Shown here: positions 7,001 to 13,766 of the stretch, in pieces
Layout of the letters: the number at the start of each line of letters is the position of its first letter
Numbering within the stretch: position 1 is the stretch's first letter
Origin: a virus
Length of the DNA: 20,150 nucleotides
IMG/VR virus record: IMGVR_UViG_3300045118_000383
Location: 1 to 20,150 of that record
Direction: 5' to 3' (one strand)
Notes under the pieces: generated by a model
Seen by the model: only the letters and a program-made list of their open reading frames with translations
What the model was told of the DNA's origin: nothing
The model's database searches: none
Made by a program: the position numbers and the translations under genes

Positions 7001-8769
7001 AATTGTTGATTTTGCTGTTGATTCATTTGACCTTTACTCAAATTTTGTATTGGTACCGTTGAACTAACTGGTATTGGTTGAGCCTGTACTAGCGAAGGCG
7101 AAAACATAATTGGTGATAAACCAGAACTCTCCAAAATTGTATTTAATAACTTAGTCATTTCAGGGTCTTGTCTTAATTGAGGTGTAGCAATATATTGACG
7201 CAAAACATTAACTAACTTGTCAGTCAATAAAGAAAGATTCTTTTGCTTTCCCGCAATATTAGTAGAAACTGATAAACTAATATCTTTCATTTCATCTCTT
7301 AAGATTTGAAAAAATCTTTTATTACCTTGTTTAATAAAATCAGCTTTAACTTGCTCCTTGTAATCATTAACTAATTCTTCATTAATATCTTGCATTGATA
7401 AAATCATTCTTTTCTTAAAATCATTGGCTTCTAAAGTTAAAACCTTTTCCATCACCATCTGCATTTCATCAGCACTCAATTCTTGCATAAATGTTTGTTC
7501 TTTCACAATTTCACTAGATAAATGTGGTAATATCCAATCACGATAGATTTCATCCATAAATACTGCTAATTTACCCTGTCGATATTTATGCATTCCCTTA
7601 CCTTCAATCTGTTGAGCTTCATAAAGCTTAAAAGGTGTACCAGATGATGGCGCTTCTCCCATTAAAGCTTCAGGTGCTGATCCTAACATTTGAGCGTGTT
7701 GCCAAAACCTTTCAATACTATCATTAAAGACCCCTAAATTACGAGGAAAAGTATCTAATTGAGTAATAGTATTACCCTTATTTAAACTTAAAACTTGATT
7801 ATTAACGACGTTATTTAGATTATTTTTAGCTTTAAAAGATGGATCATCTGACCAATACAAAGTTTTAGAAGCAGCATTAAGCATTTCAGTCTTTTTAACT
7901 TCATCCCAATTAGTCCAAATTTGAGGTTCAAACAGTTCTTCTACTCCACCTCGTCCCAAAGCTCGATTTTGTATGTCATCACGCTTTAAAAATTTGAATG
8001 GTAATTCTGGCATTTCCTTTTTAAATAAGCAAACACCTTGCTTGTAGCTATTTGTATTTTTATAAAATGCTACTATTTGAATTTGATTAACGTCCTTACG
8101 ACTTTCATAGACATATTTTTCTTCATAATCAAGCCATTCAATCGGTAAAGAACCATGGACTTCATAAATATCAATACAATCTTTACTTTCTTTTTTAACT
8201 AACCTAATTAATGATTCAACATCAATATCAGAACCATTACCGCCCCAACCTCTACCTTTAGCCTCCCTACGTAATTCAGAAAAGCTCATCTTATGTAAAA
8301 TAGCAAAAGGATTATTTAATAAATCATTTTGATTACAAAACGCTAAACTTTTTAAATCAATAACTTCTGGCCTAGCCTGTTTAGTCTTTCTGACTAATAC
8401 TCCACCATAAGTGCAGTAACATTCAGTCATATCATCAATGAAAGTATCAATTTGATTTTCTACTGCCCATTTATCGTGATATTTCTTAATTAATAATGAT
8501 TTATAATATTCATCAGGATTATCAACATAAAGCTCAATATCTTTAACATCAAAACCTTCTGAGCGAAACTCAATATTTAAAATCGGTAAAACAATGTTTC
8601 TAAAAGGCCTTAACTTTCTATCATCATTATTCTCAGTAAATTGGCTATTAAGATACAAAAAAGTCTGCCTTAAATGCTCTTTCATTGACCAATACCAACC
8701 ATCAGCCAATTCCACTGGCTTTTGGTAATCTGCTTGTTGTTTAATAATGTAATCAAATATTGTTTCCAT
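6997..8769 (-). CDS. Portal protein
   Basis: A 590-residue protein two to four genes after the large terminase, with the size and layout of podovirus-like portals. The N-terminal third is mixed alpha/beta (WYWSMKEHLRQTFLYLNSQF; FRNIVLPILNIEFRSEGFDVKDIELYV). A middle region holds EVHGSLPIEWLDYEEKYVYE and LPFKFLKRDDIQNRALGRGGVEELFEPQIWTNWDEVKKTEM, a pattern common to portal wing/stem regions. The C-terminal part is long helices (LSADEMQMVMEKVLTLEANDFKKRM) ending in a Gln-rich tail (QNLSKGQMNQQQNQQL) that could form the barrel/crown. It would form the DNA-entry ring and bind terminase. A structured RNA element lies just upstream. Confidence 0.8.
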   Translation of the reverse strand: METIFDYIIKQQADYQKPVELADGWYWSMKEHLRQTFLYLNSQFTENNDDRKLRPFRNIVLPILNIEFRSEGFDVKDIELYVDNPDEYYKSLLIKKYHDKWAVENQIDTFIDDMTECYCTYGGVLVRKTKQARPEVIDLKSLAFCNQNDLLNNPFAILHKMSFSELRREAKGRGWGGNGSDIDVESLIRLVKKESKDCIDIYEVHGSLPIEWLDYEEKYVYESRKDVNQIQIVAFYKNTNSYKQGVCLFKKEMPELPFKFLKRDDIQNRALGRGGVEELFEPQIWTNWDEVKKTEMLNAASKTLYWSDDPSFKAKNNLNNVVNNQVLSLNKGNTITQLDTFPRNLGVFNDSIERFWQHAQMLGSAPEALMGEAPSSGTPFKLYEAQQIEGKGMHKYRQGKLAVFMDEIYRDWILPHLSSEIVKEQTFMQELSADEMQMVMEKVLTLEANDFKKRMILSMQDINEELVNDYKEQVKADFIKQGNKRFFQILRDEMKDISLSVSTNIAGKQKNLSLLTDKLVNVLRQYIATPQLRQDPEMTKLLNTILESSGLSPIMFSPSLVQAQPIPVSSTVPIQNLSKGQMNQQQNQQL

Positions 8770-8774
8770 AAAAA

Positions 8775-8871
8775 TAGGATGCCACAGTTTAGTAGCATCC
8801 TACCGATAATCAAGAGCTGTTCAGAACTTGATAGACCGGCCGGATGCTATCAAACTACGAACAGCTTTTTT
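8775..8871. promoter_or_regulatory. Two-hairpin structured element before the portal gene
   Basis: The 108-bp gap before the portal gene holds two clear stems. The first is an 8-bp stem TAGGATGC/GCATCCTA (8775-8782 with 8795-8802, 12-nt loop), eight bases before the portal start codon. The second is nested: AGCTGTTC/GAACAGCT (8815-8822 with 8859-8866) around TTGATAG/CTATCAA (8828-8834 with 8847-8853), capped by a 12-nt loop containing the palindrome CCGGCCGG. The loop also contains GGATG/CATCC, which could pair with the first stem in an alternative fold. On the plus strand the outer stem is followed by TTTTTT (8866-8871), so it may instead be a terminator for antisense transcription. Confidence 0.55.
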
Positions 8872-8877
8872 ATTTAA

Positions 8878-9123
8878 TTATTCAAATATACTTTCCCACC
8901 TCTTAGCAGTAATTTCCTTAGTTAACTTGTTATTAAATACTCGTCTTAATTGGGGAGCATTAAAAAACTGAATATACTCTTTTTTACCCTTTTTAATAAT
9001 AACTGTCCCTTTGCCTTTAATCTCTAACCAACCCATCTTAAACTTATCTAAAGTTTCTAAAATAGTATCTCCAGTATTACTTGTTTCTTCACCTAAACAT
9101 TCAACTGTTATTTTATACTCCAT
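8878..9123 (-). CDS. Small conserved-looking protein, function unknown
   Basis: The 81-residue protein opens with a beta strand and ubiquitin-like rhythm (YKITVECLGEETSNTGDTILETLDKFK), continues with a beta hairpin (GKGTVIIKKGKKEYIQFFN) and ends in a helix (APQLRRVFNNKLTKEITAKRWESIFE). I do not recognise a named family. It overlaps the preceding zinc-ribbon gene by 11 nt and is the last gene before the structured element and portal. Confidence 0.6.
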   Translation of the reverse strand: MEYKITVECLGEETSNTGDTILETLDKFKMGWLEIKGKGTVIIKKGKKEYIQFFNAPQLRRVFNNKLTKEITAKRWESIFE

Positions 9124-9313
9124 AAATTTCCTTTCTTAACTTTTTATCAAAACAATCTTTACAAACATGGATTAAAGTTTTCTTTTGTTGTTTAGGCGGA
9201 TCAACTATATCCTTAGCTACAACTACTGGGATTACCTCTATAATAGCTGCTTCAAACATAAATTCAGTGTTTTCAATGTCTTTTTTACACAAATTACAAA
9301 CTAATTTAATCAT
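9113..9313 (-). CDS. Small zinc-ribbon protein
   Basis: The 66-residue protein has two CxxC knuckles, C6/C9 (CNLCKKD) and C51/C54 (CKDC), separated by a hydrophobic beta-rich stretch, which together would bind one zinc ion. Such proteins are common in phages and usually contact nucleic acid or protein. It overlaps the gene before it by 4 nt and the gene after it by 11 nt, so the three small genes between terminase and portal look translationally coupled. Confidence 0.65.
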   Translation of the reverse strand: MIKLVCNLCKKDIENTEFMFEAAIIEVIPVVVAKDIVDPPKQQKKTLIHVCKDCFDKKLRKEIYGV

Positions 9314-9555
9314 AATGATACGTTAAATGCCTCTTTAATGGCTTTAATAAATTGGGGATTTTCTATAAAATTATCAGGCATATCTTCTTCACCTTGCTTC
9401 ATTCTTTTAAATCTAACAACTACTTTTAAAATTCTAGGGTCAGTCGTATAAACTTTAAAACCGACAATATTACTTATTAATTTATCTATCGGTGGTTCTA
9501 ACCTAGGCTTAGGTTGACCTAATTCTCTAGCATTAATCCATTGTAATTCTTCCAT
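9310..9555 (-). CDS. Small protein after terminase, function unknown
   Basis: An 81-residue protein (MEELQWINARELGQPKPRLEPP...) with a Pro-rich N-terminal third, a beta hairpin (IVGFKVYTTDPRILKVVVRFKRM) and a C-terminal helix. No family is recognised. It starts two bases after the large-terminase stop and overlaps the zinc-ribbon gene by ATGA, so it belongs to the packaging cluster. Confidence 0.55.
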   Translation of the reverse strand: MEELQWINARELGQPKPRLEPPIDKLISNIVGFKVYTTDPRILKVVVRFKRMKQGEEDMPDNFIENPQFIKAIKEAFNVSL

Positions 9556-9557
9556 AT

Positions 9558-10784
9558 TTATTTTCCTTTGTTATAATTTTCTACTTGTACTTGAGGGTTT
9601 AGTTCTTTTTCCCAAATTCTATCCCAATAATTAAGTTCTTGTTTTAATCGACCTAAAGTCTCAAAAGCATATCTAACAGCATCCAAAGTGTGATCATTAC
9701 CCTTAATTGGCTCATTAGGCTGAATATACTTACCATCCTTATCTGTAGCCCAAAGATAATTACGATATTCCTTAATTAAATTAACACTTCTTTTAGTAAC
9801 TGAGATAGGCTGGTCTTGGACTAATTGAATCCCAGACCTTACGCTATCTTTACCCTTCGTACAAGGTTGAATATTCAAACCATAAGCCCTAATTTCATCA
9901 ATACTTTTAGGTTCAGCACTATCAGCTATTACCATCTTATCTTTTAGTTTTTCCCCTGTAATTTGCTTTAAAGTATCAACAATATCTTTATTTGACATTC
10001 CCTTTTTATAAACTTCCTCATCTAAAATATATCTACCATTACAGTAATAAATAGCTATAATTGCGGTTGGATCGGTCGTATAGCCAAAATCTAACCCATA
10101 ACGCTCTAATCTTGCTTCTTTTGGTATTTCGTCAATAATCTGCCAACCAACATAAATACGGCTTTCAATTTCACCTAATTGACCTAAACCATAAACTTTA
10201 AACCAATTAGCGTTATTTATCCTAACTTCTATTGACCTAACAATCTCTTCAGGACAAGCCTCGTTATCCTTATAAGTTAAAATTAAATGTTCAACGTCTT
10301 TTCTGCTAGGTAATAAATCAGTGAATACCCAAAATTCATTAGTCGGATTATAGTCTAAAAATATATAATCTTTAGTTCTGACCTCTAATTGTTCAAAAGC
10401 CTCTAAACTAACATTATTAGCTTCATTTATAAATAACCTATCACGCCTAGCACCACGCAGTTTATCAGGTTGGTCAACTGAAAAAAACTCTATTTTACTG
10501 CCAGTTTCAAAAGTATAAGTATTTTCTGTTTTAGACCATCTAGAATCCTCAAATATTCCTAAATCCATCATTATATTAAGAAAATCACGCATTGCCCCAC
10601 GCCTTAAATGAGGGAAACTCTCAGACACAATACTTGTCAAAGTTGGTATTTTATCTAAATTAGCCTCTCTAATTAAGAAAAAAACAATACTATAAGTCTT
10701 GCTCGCTGATGTCCCGCCCTGTATTATCCGTATTCTCTTGGTCAATTCCTTTATTTTCTTGGTTGCTGTTGTTATTTTGATCAT
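9558..10784 (-). CDS. terL: Terminase large subunit (ATPase-nuclease packaging motor)
   Basis: A 408-residue terminase of the PBSX/Terminase_3 type. The Walker A-like loop is GGTSASKT (23-30), Walker B is RLFINE (116-121) and a coupling motif DYNPT lies at 144-148. The RNase-H-like nuclease domain follows with LDFGY (231-235), IADSAEP (287-292) and HTLDAVRYA near 380, giving three acidic positions. It pumps DNA into the procapsid through the portal and cuts it. The start (MIKITTATKKI...) gives the normal short stretch before Walker A, so I keep it although it overlaps the upstream gene by 95 nt. That overlap is long for this genome. Confidence 0.93.
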   Translation of the reverse strand: MIKITTATKKIKELTKRIRIIQGGTSASKTYSIVFFLIREANLDKIPTLTSIVSESFPHLRRGAMRDFLNIMMDLGIFEDSRWSKTENTYTFETGSKIEFFSVDQPDKLRGARRDRLFINEANNVSLEAFEQLEVRTKDYIFLDYNPTNEFWVFTDLLPSRKDVEHLILTYKDNEACPEEIVRSIEVRINNANWFKVYGLGQLGEIESRIYVGWQIIDEIPKEARLERYGLDFGYTTDPTAIIAIYYCNGRYILDEEVYKKGMSNKDIVDTLKQITGEKLKDKMVIADSAEPKSIDEIRAYGLNIQPCTKGKDSVRSGIQLVQDQPISVTKRSVNLIKEYRNYLWATDKDGKYIQPNEPIKGNDHTLDAVRYAFETLGRLKQELNYWDRIWEKELNPQVQVENYNKGK

Positions 10785-11028
10785 CTCGCCATTGTAGATA
10801 ATTAAATAAATCTACTCCGCCAATTCTTTTACCACCGCTCATAATATCCGTTTTTACTGTCATATCCTTTAAAACTATTTGGATTGCTTCCTTATCATCC
10901 ATTTTAGCTTCTTTCATTAACCAAGCCCTATGTTTTACTCTATTTTTCAACCTTTCATCAGCAGCCGATAATCGTCCACTTCTTCCTTTTTTACCATAAA
11001 ATCCTTTTGGTGCTATTCCTGTTGGCAT
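10690..11028 (-). CDS. Probable terminase small subunit
   Basis: A 112-residue protein directly before, and overlapping, the large terminase, the usual place of the small subunit. The N-terminus is basic and glycine-rich (GIAPKGFYGKKGRSGR), followed by a helical region (ADERLKNRVKHRAWLMKEAKMDDKEAIQIVLKDM), then an Asn/Gln-rich acidic tail encoded in the overlap with terL. A clear helix-turn-helix is not obvious, so DNA recognition could use the basic N-terminus. Family assignment is mainly by position. Confidence 0.55.
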   Translation of the reverse strand: MPTGIAPKGFYGKKGRSGRLSAADERLKNRVKHRAWLMKEAKMDDKEAIQIVLKDMTVKTDIMSGGKRIGGVDLFNYLQWRDDQNNNSNQENKGIDQENTDNTGRDISEQDL

Positions 11029-11065
11029 ATTAGTATATTAAAATACTGATTTTAACTAATTTAAG

Positions 11066-11194
11066 CTATTTTTTAGGACTCCATCCTGTTTTCCTCATTG
11101 ACCCATAAATATAAGCTCTAGCTCTTTGAGAATTAGTTGATCCAAATTTCTTTTTAGCCTCTTTTTTTAAGGCTTTTTCCATTTCTTTTGGCAT
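11066..11194 (-). CDS. 42-residue basic conserved phage protein
   Basis: ATG at 11194-11192 to TAG at 11068-11066. The product begins MPKEMEKALKKEAKKKFG, continues with STNSQRARAYIYGSMRKTGW and ends SPKK. I recall very similar small proteins with a KKFG...RAxAYIYGxxRKTGW core from many phages, with no assigned function. It follows the zinc-ribbon gene by a single base between stop and start, which supports it as a real gene. Confidence 0.7.
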   Translation of the reverse strand: MPKEMEKALKKEAKKKFGSTNSQRARAYIYGSMRKTGWSPKK

Positions 11195-11195
11195 A

Positions 11196-11363
11196 TTAGT
11201 TATAGTCAAAGGTTATCTTAGATTTACCATAATCTTTATCTAAAACTTCTAAATTACTACCAAAGTAGCATTTCTTACAATACCAGCCATTAAAACCAAT
11301 AGTGGTATATTTAGTTTCTTCAGTTATATCTTTATCACATTTTAAACAATAGGTTTTTTCCAT
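11196..11363 (-). CDS. 55-residue zinc-ribbon protein
   Basis: ATG at 11363-11361 to TAA at 11198-11196. The protein has paired knuckles CLKC (C6/C9) and CKKC (C29/C32) with a short spacer (DITEETKYTTIGFNGWY), a compact zinc ribbon. It is the first gene of the structural/packaging operon. A 10-bp inverted repeat ends 13 bases before its start codon. Confidence 0.65.
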   Translation of the reverse strand: MEKTYCLKCDKDITEETKYTTIGFNGWYCKKCYFGSNLEVLDKDYGKSKITFDYN

Positions 11364-11680
11364 ATTACTCGTTTATACTAGGCAATAAGCCACTTTAGTC
11401 ATATGGACAAGGGGTGGATTGCCTAGTGTGCTTAGGTTTATTACCTAATAAGCGTTTATTACCCTGTATAAGCAAGCAATATCTACCTGTAAAGTTTCTT
11501 TTTTGATTTTTTCATATAAAAAAATGGCAATATTAAAATAACCATTTAGTATAACTAAGCCAACTTTTCTTTTGATTATACATAGTTCAGAGCTTCCGGA
11601 TTGCTCTGGACTAAACTAATTGTCTAACTTTATTTTATAATATATAAATTTTAACGCAACTTTCGGTAAAAAAATACCCT
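11364..11680 (-). promoter_or_regulatory. Intergenic control region before the packaging/structural operon
   Basis: This 317-bp stretch has no gene I can support. It holds a perfect 10-bp inverted repeat ACTAGGCAAT/ATTGCCTAGT (11377-11386 and 11418-11427) with smaller nested pairs (CCAC/GTGG, GTC/GAC); two direct copies of GTTTATTACC (11436-11445 and 11454-11463) 18 bp apart; and an 11-bp stem with one G-U pair (11583-11593 with 11603-11613) whose 9-nt loop contains TCCGGA. A minus-strand TATAAT lies at 11580-11575 and TATACT-like boxes nearby, but without a matching -35. Together this looks like an activator-dependent late promoter and leader. Confidence 0.45.
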
Positions 11681-11863
11681 TTATTTGGCTTTCTTTAGCC
11701 AATATTTCACTGTCTCATATGGTAAATTTACCGCTTTTGCTATGACTGTTTTTGACAAATGAGTTTTTTCAACCATACAAACAATAATCCTATACTTTCT
11801 TGGCCCAAAATGCCTTATAAAATCTTTTTTAAACTCAGGATTAATCATTGGATAAATACCCAT
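11681..11863 (-). CDS. Small HTH DNA-binding protein, candidate late regulator
   Basis: A 60-residue protein whose C-terminal half is a helix-turn-helix: VEKTHLSKTVIAKAVNLPYETVKYWLKKAK, with the second helix of the LPYETVKYWL type seen in resolvase/sigma-region-4-like HTHs. The start at 11863 overlaps the upstream gene by 23 nt; an inner ATG at 11848 is an alternative and would leave the HTH intact. It is the last gene before the 317-bp control region of the structural operon, so regulation of late transcription is a reasonable but unproven role. Confidence 0.6.
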   Translation of the reverse strand: MGIYPMINPEFKKDFIRHFGPRKYRIIVCMVEKTHLSKTVIAKAVNLPYETVKYWLKKAK

Positions 11864-12059
11864 TTTTTATAAGAAGCTCCCTAAAGCTACTTCGTCCCCT
11901 TGAACGCTTTTCGGCCTCAACGCAGCAATTTTGACAGTAATTCCCATATAAGTAGTAATGCTGAAATGTCCCCGCCAATTCCTTATTACAATTCGTAGAT
12001 ACGCATTTAGTCTTGATATACTGCTCAAAATCAACGGGATTATAGTATTCTTTAGCCAT
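11841..12059 (-). CDS. Small cysteine-knuckle protein
   Basis: The 72-residue protein has CVSTNC (C19/C24) and CQNCC (C42/C45/C46), likely a zinc site, with a Tyr-rich spacer and a C-terminal helix with SRGRSSFRELLIKNG. No family is recognised. A 6-bp hairpin (AGGTAA/TTACCT, 12064-12079) lies four bases upstream and its loop region contains the AAGGA ribosome-binding sequence, so translation may be tuned. Confidence 0.6.
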   Translation of the reverse strand: MAKEYYNPVDFEQYIKTKCVSTNCNKELAGTFQHYYLYGNYCQNCCVEAEKRSRGRSSFRELLIKNGYLSND

Positions 12060-12077
12060 ATTAAGGTAAATCCTTAC

Positions 12078-12164
12078 CTAATAATTTAAAGTTCCCCAAC
12101 TGATAATTATACAAACACCGATAAATAAAATAAGATAGATTATGAACTTTATTTTTTCTTTCAT
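12078..12164 (-). CDS. 28-residue single-helix membrane peptide
   Basis: ATG at 12164-12162 overlaps the stop of the previous gene (ATGA) and the frame ends TAG at 12080-12078. The peptide is MKEKIKF followed by a hydrophobic helix (IIYLILFIGVCIIIS) and WGTLNY. Coupled spacing inside a run of small membrane genes supports it; on composition alone it could be spurious. Confidence 0.45.
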   Translation of the reverse strand: MKEKIKFIIYLILFIGVCIIISWGTLNY

Positions 12165-12331
12165 GAGAAATTAAGTATAAACCAAACCATTAAAGCCACC
12201 CCACCTATGATTACACCATCAAATAAGGTTACCCAAAATAACCAATTATGGCCATGTTTAAACTGAAAATGCTCAATATCAGGGAATTGGTCGTGATAAG
12301 ATGGGGTTAGCTCTTCTGGGTCAGGCCACAT
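12161..12331 (-). CDS. 56-residue membrane protein, holin candidate
   Basis: ATG at 12331-12329 to TGA at 12163-12161. The N-terminal half is polar and His-rich (YHDQFPDIEHFQFKHGHNW); the C-terminal half is one transmembrane helix (LFWVTLFDGVIIGGVALMVWFILNF). Size and layout fit a small holin or pinholin, but no family is recognised. It is linked by ATGA overlap to the next small membrane peptide. Confidence 0.5.
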   Translation of the reverse strand: MWPDPEELTPSYHDQFPDIEHFQFKHGHNWLFWVTLFDGVIIGGVALMVWFILNFS

Positions 12332-12333
12332 AT

Positions 12334-12450
12334 TTAATTAATAACCTTTAAATAGTTAGCAATACCTAAACTATAGCCCAAGTTATAACCTATTACCCAC
12401 AATAATACGAGTATAATTACCCCTAATAGAACTTTAACTATCGTTTCCAT
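12334..12450 (-). CDS. 38-residue membrane peptide
   Basis: ATG at 12450-12448 to TAA at 12336-12334. The sequence METIVKVLLGVIILVLLWVIGYNLGYSLGIA is one long hydrophobic helix with GxxxG-like spacing. It lies eight bases after a larger membrane protein gene and two bases before the next one. It may be part of a membrane or lysis cassette. Confidence 0.5.
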   Translation of the reverse strand: METIVKVLLGVIILVLLWVIGYNLGYSLGIANYLKVIN

Positions 12451-12458
12451 AAAGTTAT

Positions 12459-12761
12459 TTAGTTAGCCGGCACTGAAGAAACAGGCTGATCTTGCCTTTG
12501 AGTAATGACATAGCCAGCAGACTGAATCGCTAGTCCGCAAGCGTTTAAGGTTTCTTTAGTTAGAGTCTTTTCTTGTAATCCTTTCAAAAACGCTTGGGCT
12601 TGTTCATTTTGCTTTGCTACAAAATCCTTGTATTGCTGAGTGTTTTGGATTTGAACCATTTTGAAAGCCATGTCTGGTGAAGGAAAAGCATGGGCTAACC
12701 CATATCCCAAACCAAATACAATGATGAATCCGATAACACAAGCAATGATTGTTTTAGTCAT
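12459..12761 (-). CDS. Exported/anchored 100-residue protein
   Basis: The N-terminus (MTKTIIACVIGFIIVFGLGYGLAHAFPSP) is a signal peptide or signal anchor with a possible cleavage after AHA. The rest is a helix rich in Gln (FKMVQIQNTQQYKDFVAKQNEQAQAFLKGLQEK) and a short C-terminal tail. The layout, anchor plus periplasmic-type coiled coil, resembles spanin subunits in outline. A spanin is only one option, and would need a two-membrane host. Confidence 0.6.
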   Translation of the reverse strand: MTKTIIACVIGFIIVFGLGYGLAHAFPSPDMAFKMVQIQNTQQYKDFVAKQNEQAQAFLKGLQEKTLTKETLNACGLAIQSAGYVITQRQDQPVSSVPAN

Positions 12762-12767
12762 AGTGTT

Positions 12768-13256
12768 TTATTTAATTAAATTTTTAAGTTCTTGACAACG
12801 ATTATAATTTTTAGGGACAATAACCTCATACTGTAAAAATCCAGTTTCTGAATCAGACGCAAAATTTTTGGTATAACAGCTACCACAATCATTATCACTT
12901 AATTTTTCACCGCAATATGGCATTTTATCACAATTTAAGTTTACCCACTCTTTTTTCAAGGGGTCATTAGATAAAAAGGTAGAAACACAATCATCACTTT
13001 TAGGTGCATAAAGTAAATCTAAACATTTTCGGTCAGTTTTAGTAAATTCAACTACTCCTAAATAATCTAAAAGTTCTTGCCAGCGTTTATCTTGTAATTT
13101 TTTATAGTCTACTTCATCTTTAGTAAAAGAAATTTTACTTTTTATATCAGAATCTTTTTTATTATTGAGAACTAAATTATTAAGAGCTAAGATACTAACA
13201 CATACAAAAAACGCTGAAATGAACAATGTTATAAACAATTTTCTTGTTTTAGTCAT
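12768..13256 (-). CDS. Membrane-anchored cysteine-rich extracytoplasmic protein
   Basis: A 162-residue protein from ATG at 13256 (the open frame extends further upstream but that part lies inside the preceding gene). One transmembrane helix at about 7-28 is followed by an outer domain with seven cysteines: KC, DDC, NLNC, PYC, NDCGSC and NRC, enough for three disulfide bonds. The start directly follows the upstream stop (TAA T ATG). An extracytoplasmic disulfide-bonded domain suggests action at the envelope, such as superinfection exclusion or lysis control. No family is recognised. Confidence 0.6.
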   Translation of the reverse strand: MTKTRKLFITLFISAFFVCVSILALNNLVLNNKKDSDIKSKISFTKDEVDYKKLQDKRWQELLDYLGVVEFTKTDRKCLDLLYAPKSDDCVSTFLSNDPLKKEWVNLNCDKMPYCGEKLSDNDCGSCYTKNFASDSETGFLQYEVIVPKNYNRCQELKNLIK

Positions 13257-13257
13257 A

Positions 13258-13479
13258 TTATTTTTCAATATAAACAGTTGGGTAAGTATTAAAACCATTT
13301 TTTCCAGTATAACACAAAACTTCAAAACCCATTATACGATATTTTGGTAAATCCATTGCTTTAACTATCTCAAAAGCCCTATAAGGATTTGATTCCATTA
13401 ATGGAAAGTAAATTCGTTTAATTCCTTTTTCAAATTTAATTTTTCTATTCTTTTTAGGTTTTATTTTTTGGATTGACAT
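13258..13479 (-). CDS. 73-residue basic protein, function unknown
   Basis: A Lys-rich N-terminus (MSIQKIKPKKNRKIKFEKGIKR) is followed by an alpha/beta segment (YFPLMESNPYRAFEIVKAMDLPKYRIMGFEVLCYTGKNGFNTYPTVYIEK). No family is recognised. It lies five bases after the heptapeptide-repeat gene and is coupled to the cysteine-rich membrane gene. Confidence 0.5.
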   Translation of the reverse strand: MSIQKIKPKKNRKIKFEKGIKRIYFPLMESNPYRAFEIVKAMDLPKYRIMGFEVLCYTGKNGFNTYPTVYIEK

Positions 13480-13484
13480 AAAAT

Positions 13485-13757
13485 TTAAGGTCTAAAAATT
13501 TCTCCAGTTTCTAATTTACACTCATAATCATTCTTTTTACTAACATATCGCCATTCCAATTTTATGTTTCCATAAACTTCTAAAATTCCCTCTGCCCATA
13601 GTTTGTCACCCTCTGCCCATAGTTTATTTCCCTCTACTCGAAGTTTTTCACCCTCTACTCGAAGTTTTTCACCCTCTGCCCATAGTTTATTTCCCTCTGC
13701 TCGAAGTTTATTTCTAATACTCCAAATAAAATTTAGACTTAATTGTTTCTTTTTCAT
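13485..13757 (-). CDS. Heptapeptide-repeat protein (KLWAEGN-type)
   Basis: The 90-residue protein contains six tandem 7-residue units of the form [NED]-K-L-[RW]-[AV]-E-G at about 16-57, then a conserved-looking C-terminal beta domain (ILEVYGNIKLEWRYVSKKNDYECKLETGEIFRP). I recall phage proteins with the same repeat and the same VYGNI...LETGE tail, of unknown function. The periodicity would give a helix or solenoid with one Leu per turn pair. Its leader (13767-13869) is strongly structured. Confidence 0.65.
   Translation of the reverse strand: MKKKQLSLNFIWSIRNKLRAEGNKLWAEGEKLRVEGEKLRVEGNKLWAEGDKLWAEGILEVYGNIKLEWRYVSKKNDYECKLETGEIFRP
13588..13713 (-). repeat. Six 21-bp tandem repeats encoding heptapeptides
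   Basis: Six in-frame copies of a 21-bp unit starting ccctct on the plus strand. Three types alternate: two units with gcccatagtttattt, two identical units with actcgaagtttttca, and two single variants (ending gtttgtca and gctcgaagtttattt). Near-identical neighbouring copies show recent expansion or gene conversion. Confidence 0.9.
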
Positions 13758-13766
13758 ACTTTTAGG

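Noticed and set aside
10640-10663. TTGACA hexamer inside the large terminase gene
   Set aside because: No acceptable -10 at the proper distance and it lies in the middle of a strongly coding region.
11583-11613. Possible tRNA arm or tRNA fragment
   Set aside because: Only a single stem is present; no acceptor, anticodon or T arm can be assembled around it.
13257-13325. Upstream extension of the cysteine-rich membrane protein
   Set aside because: The extra 23 residues lie inside the preceding gene; ATG at 13256 directly follows that gene's stop and places the membrane helix at the N-terminus.
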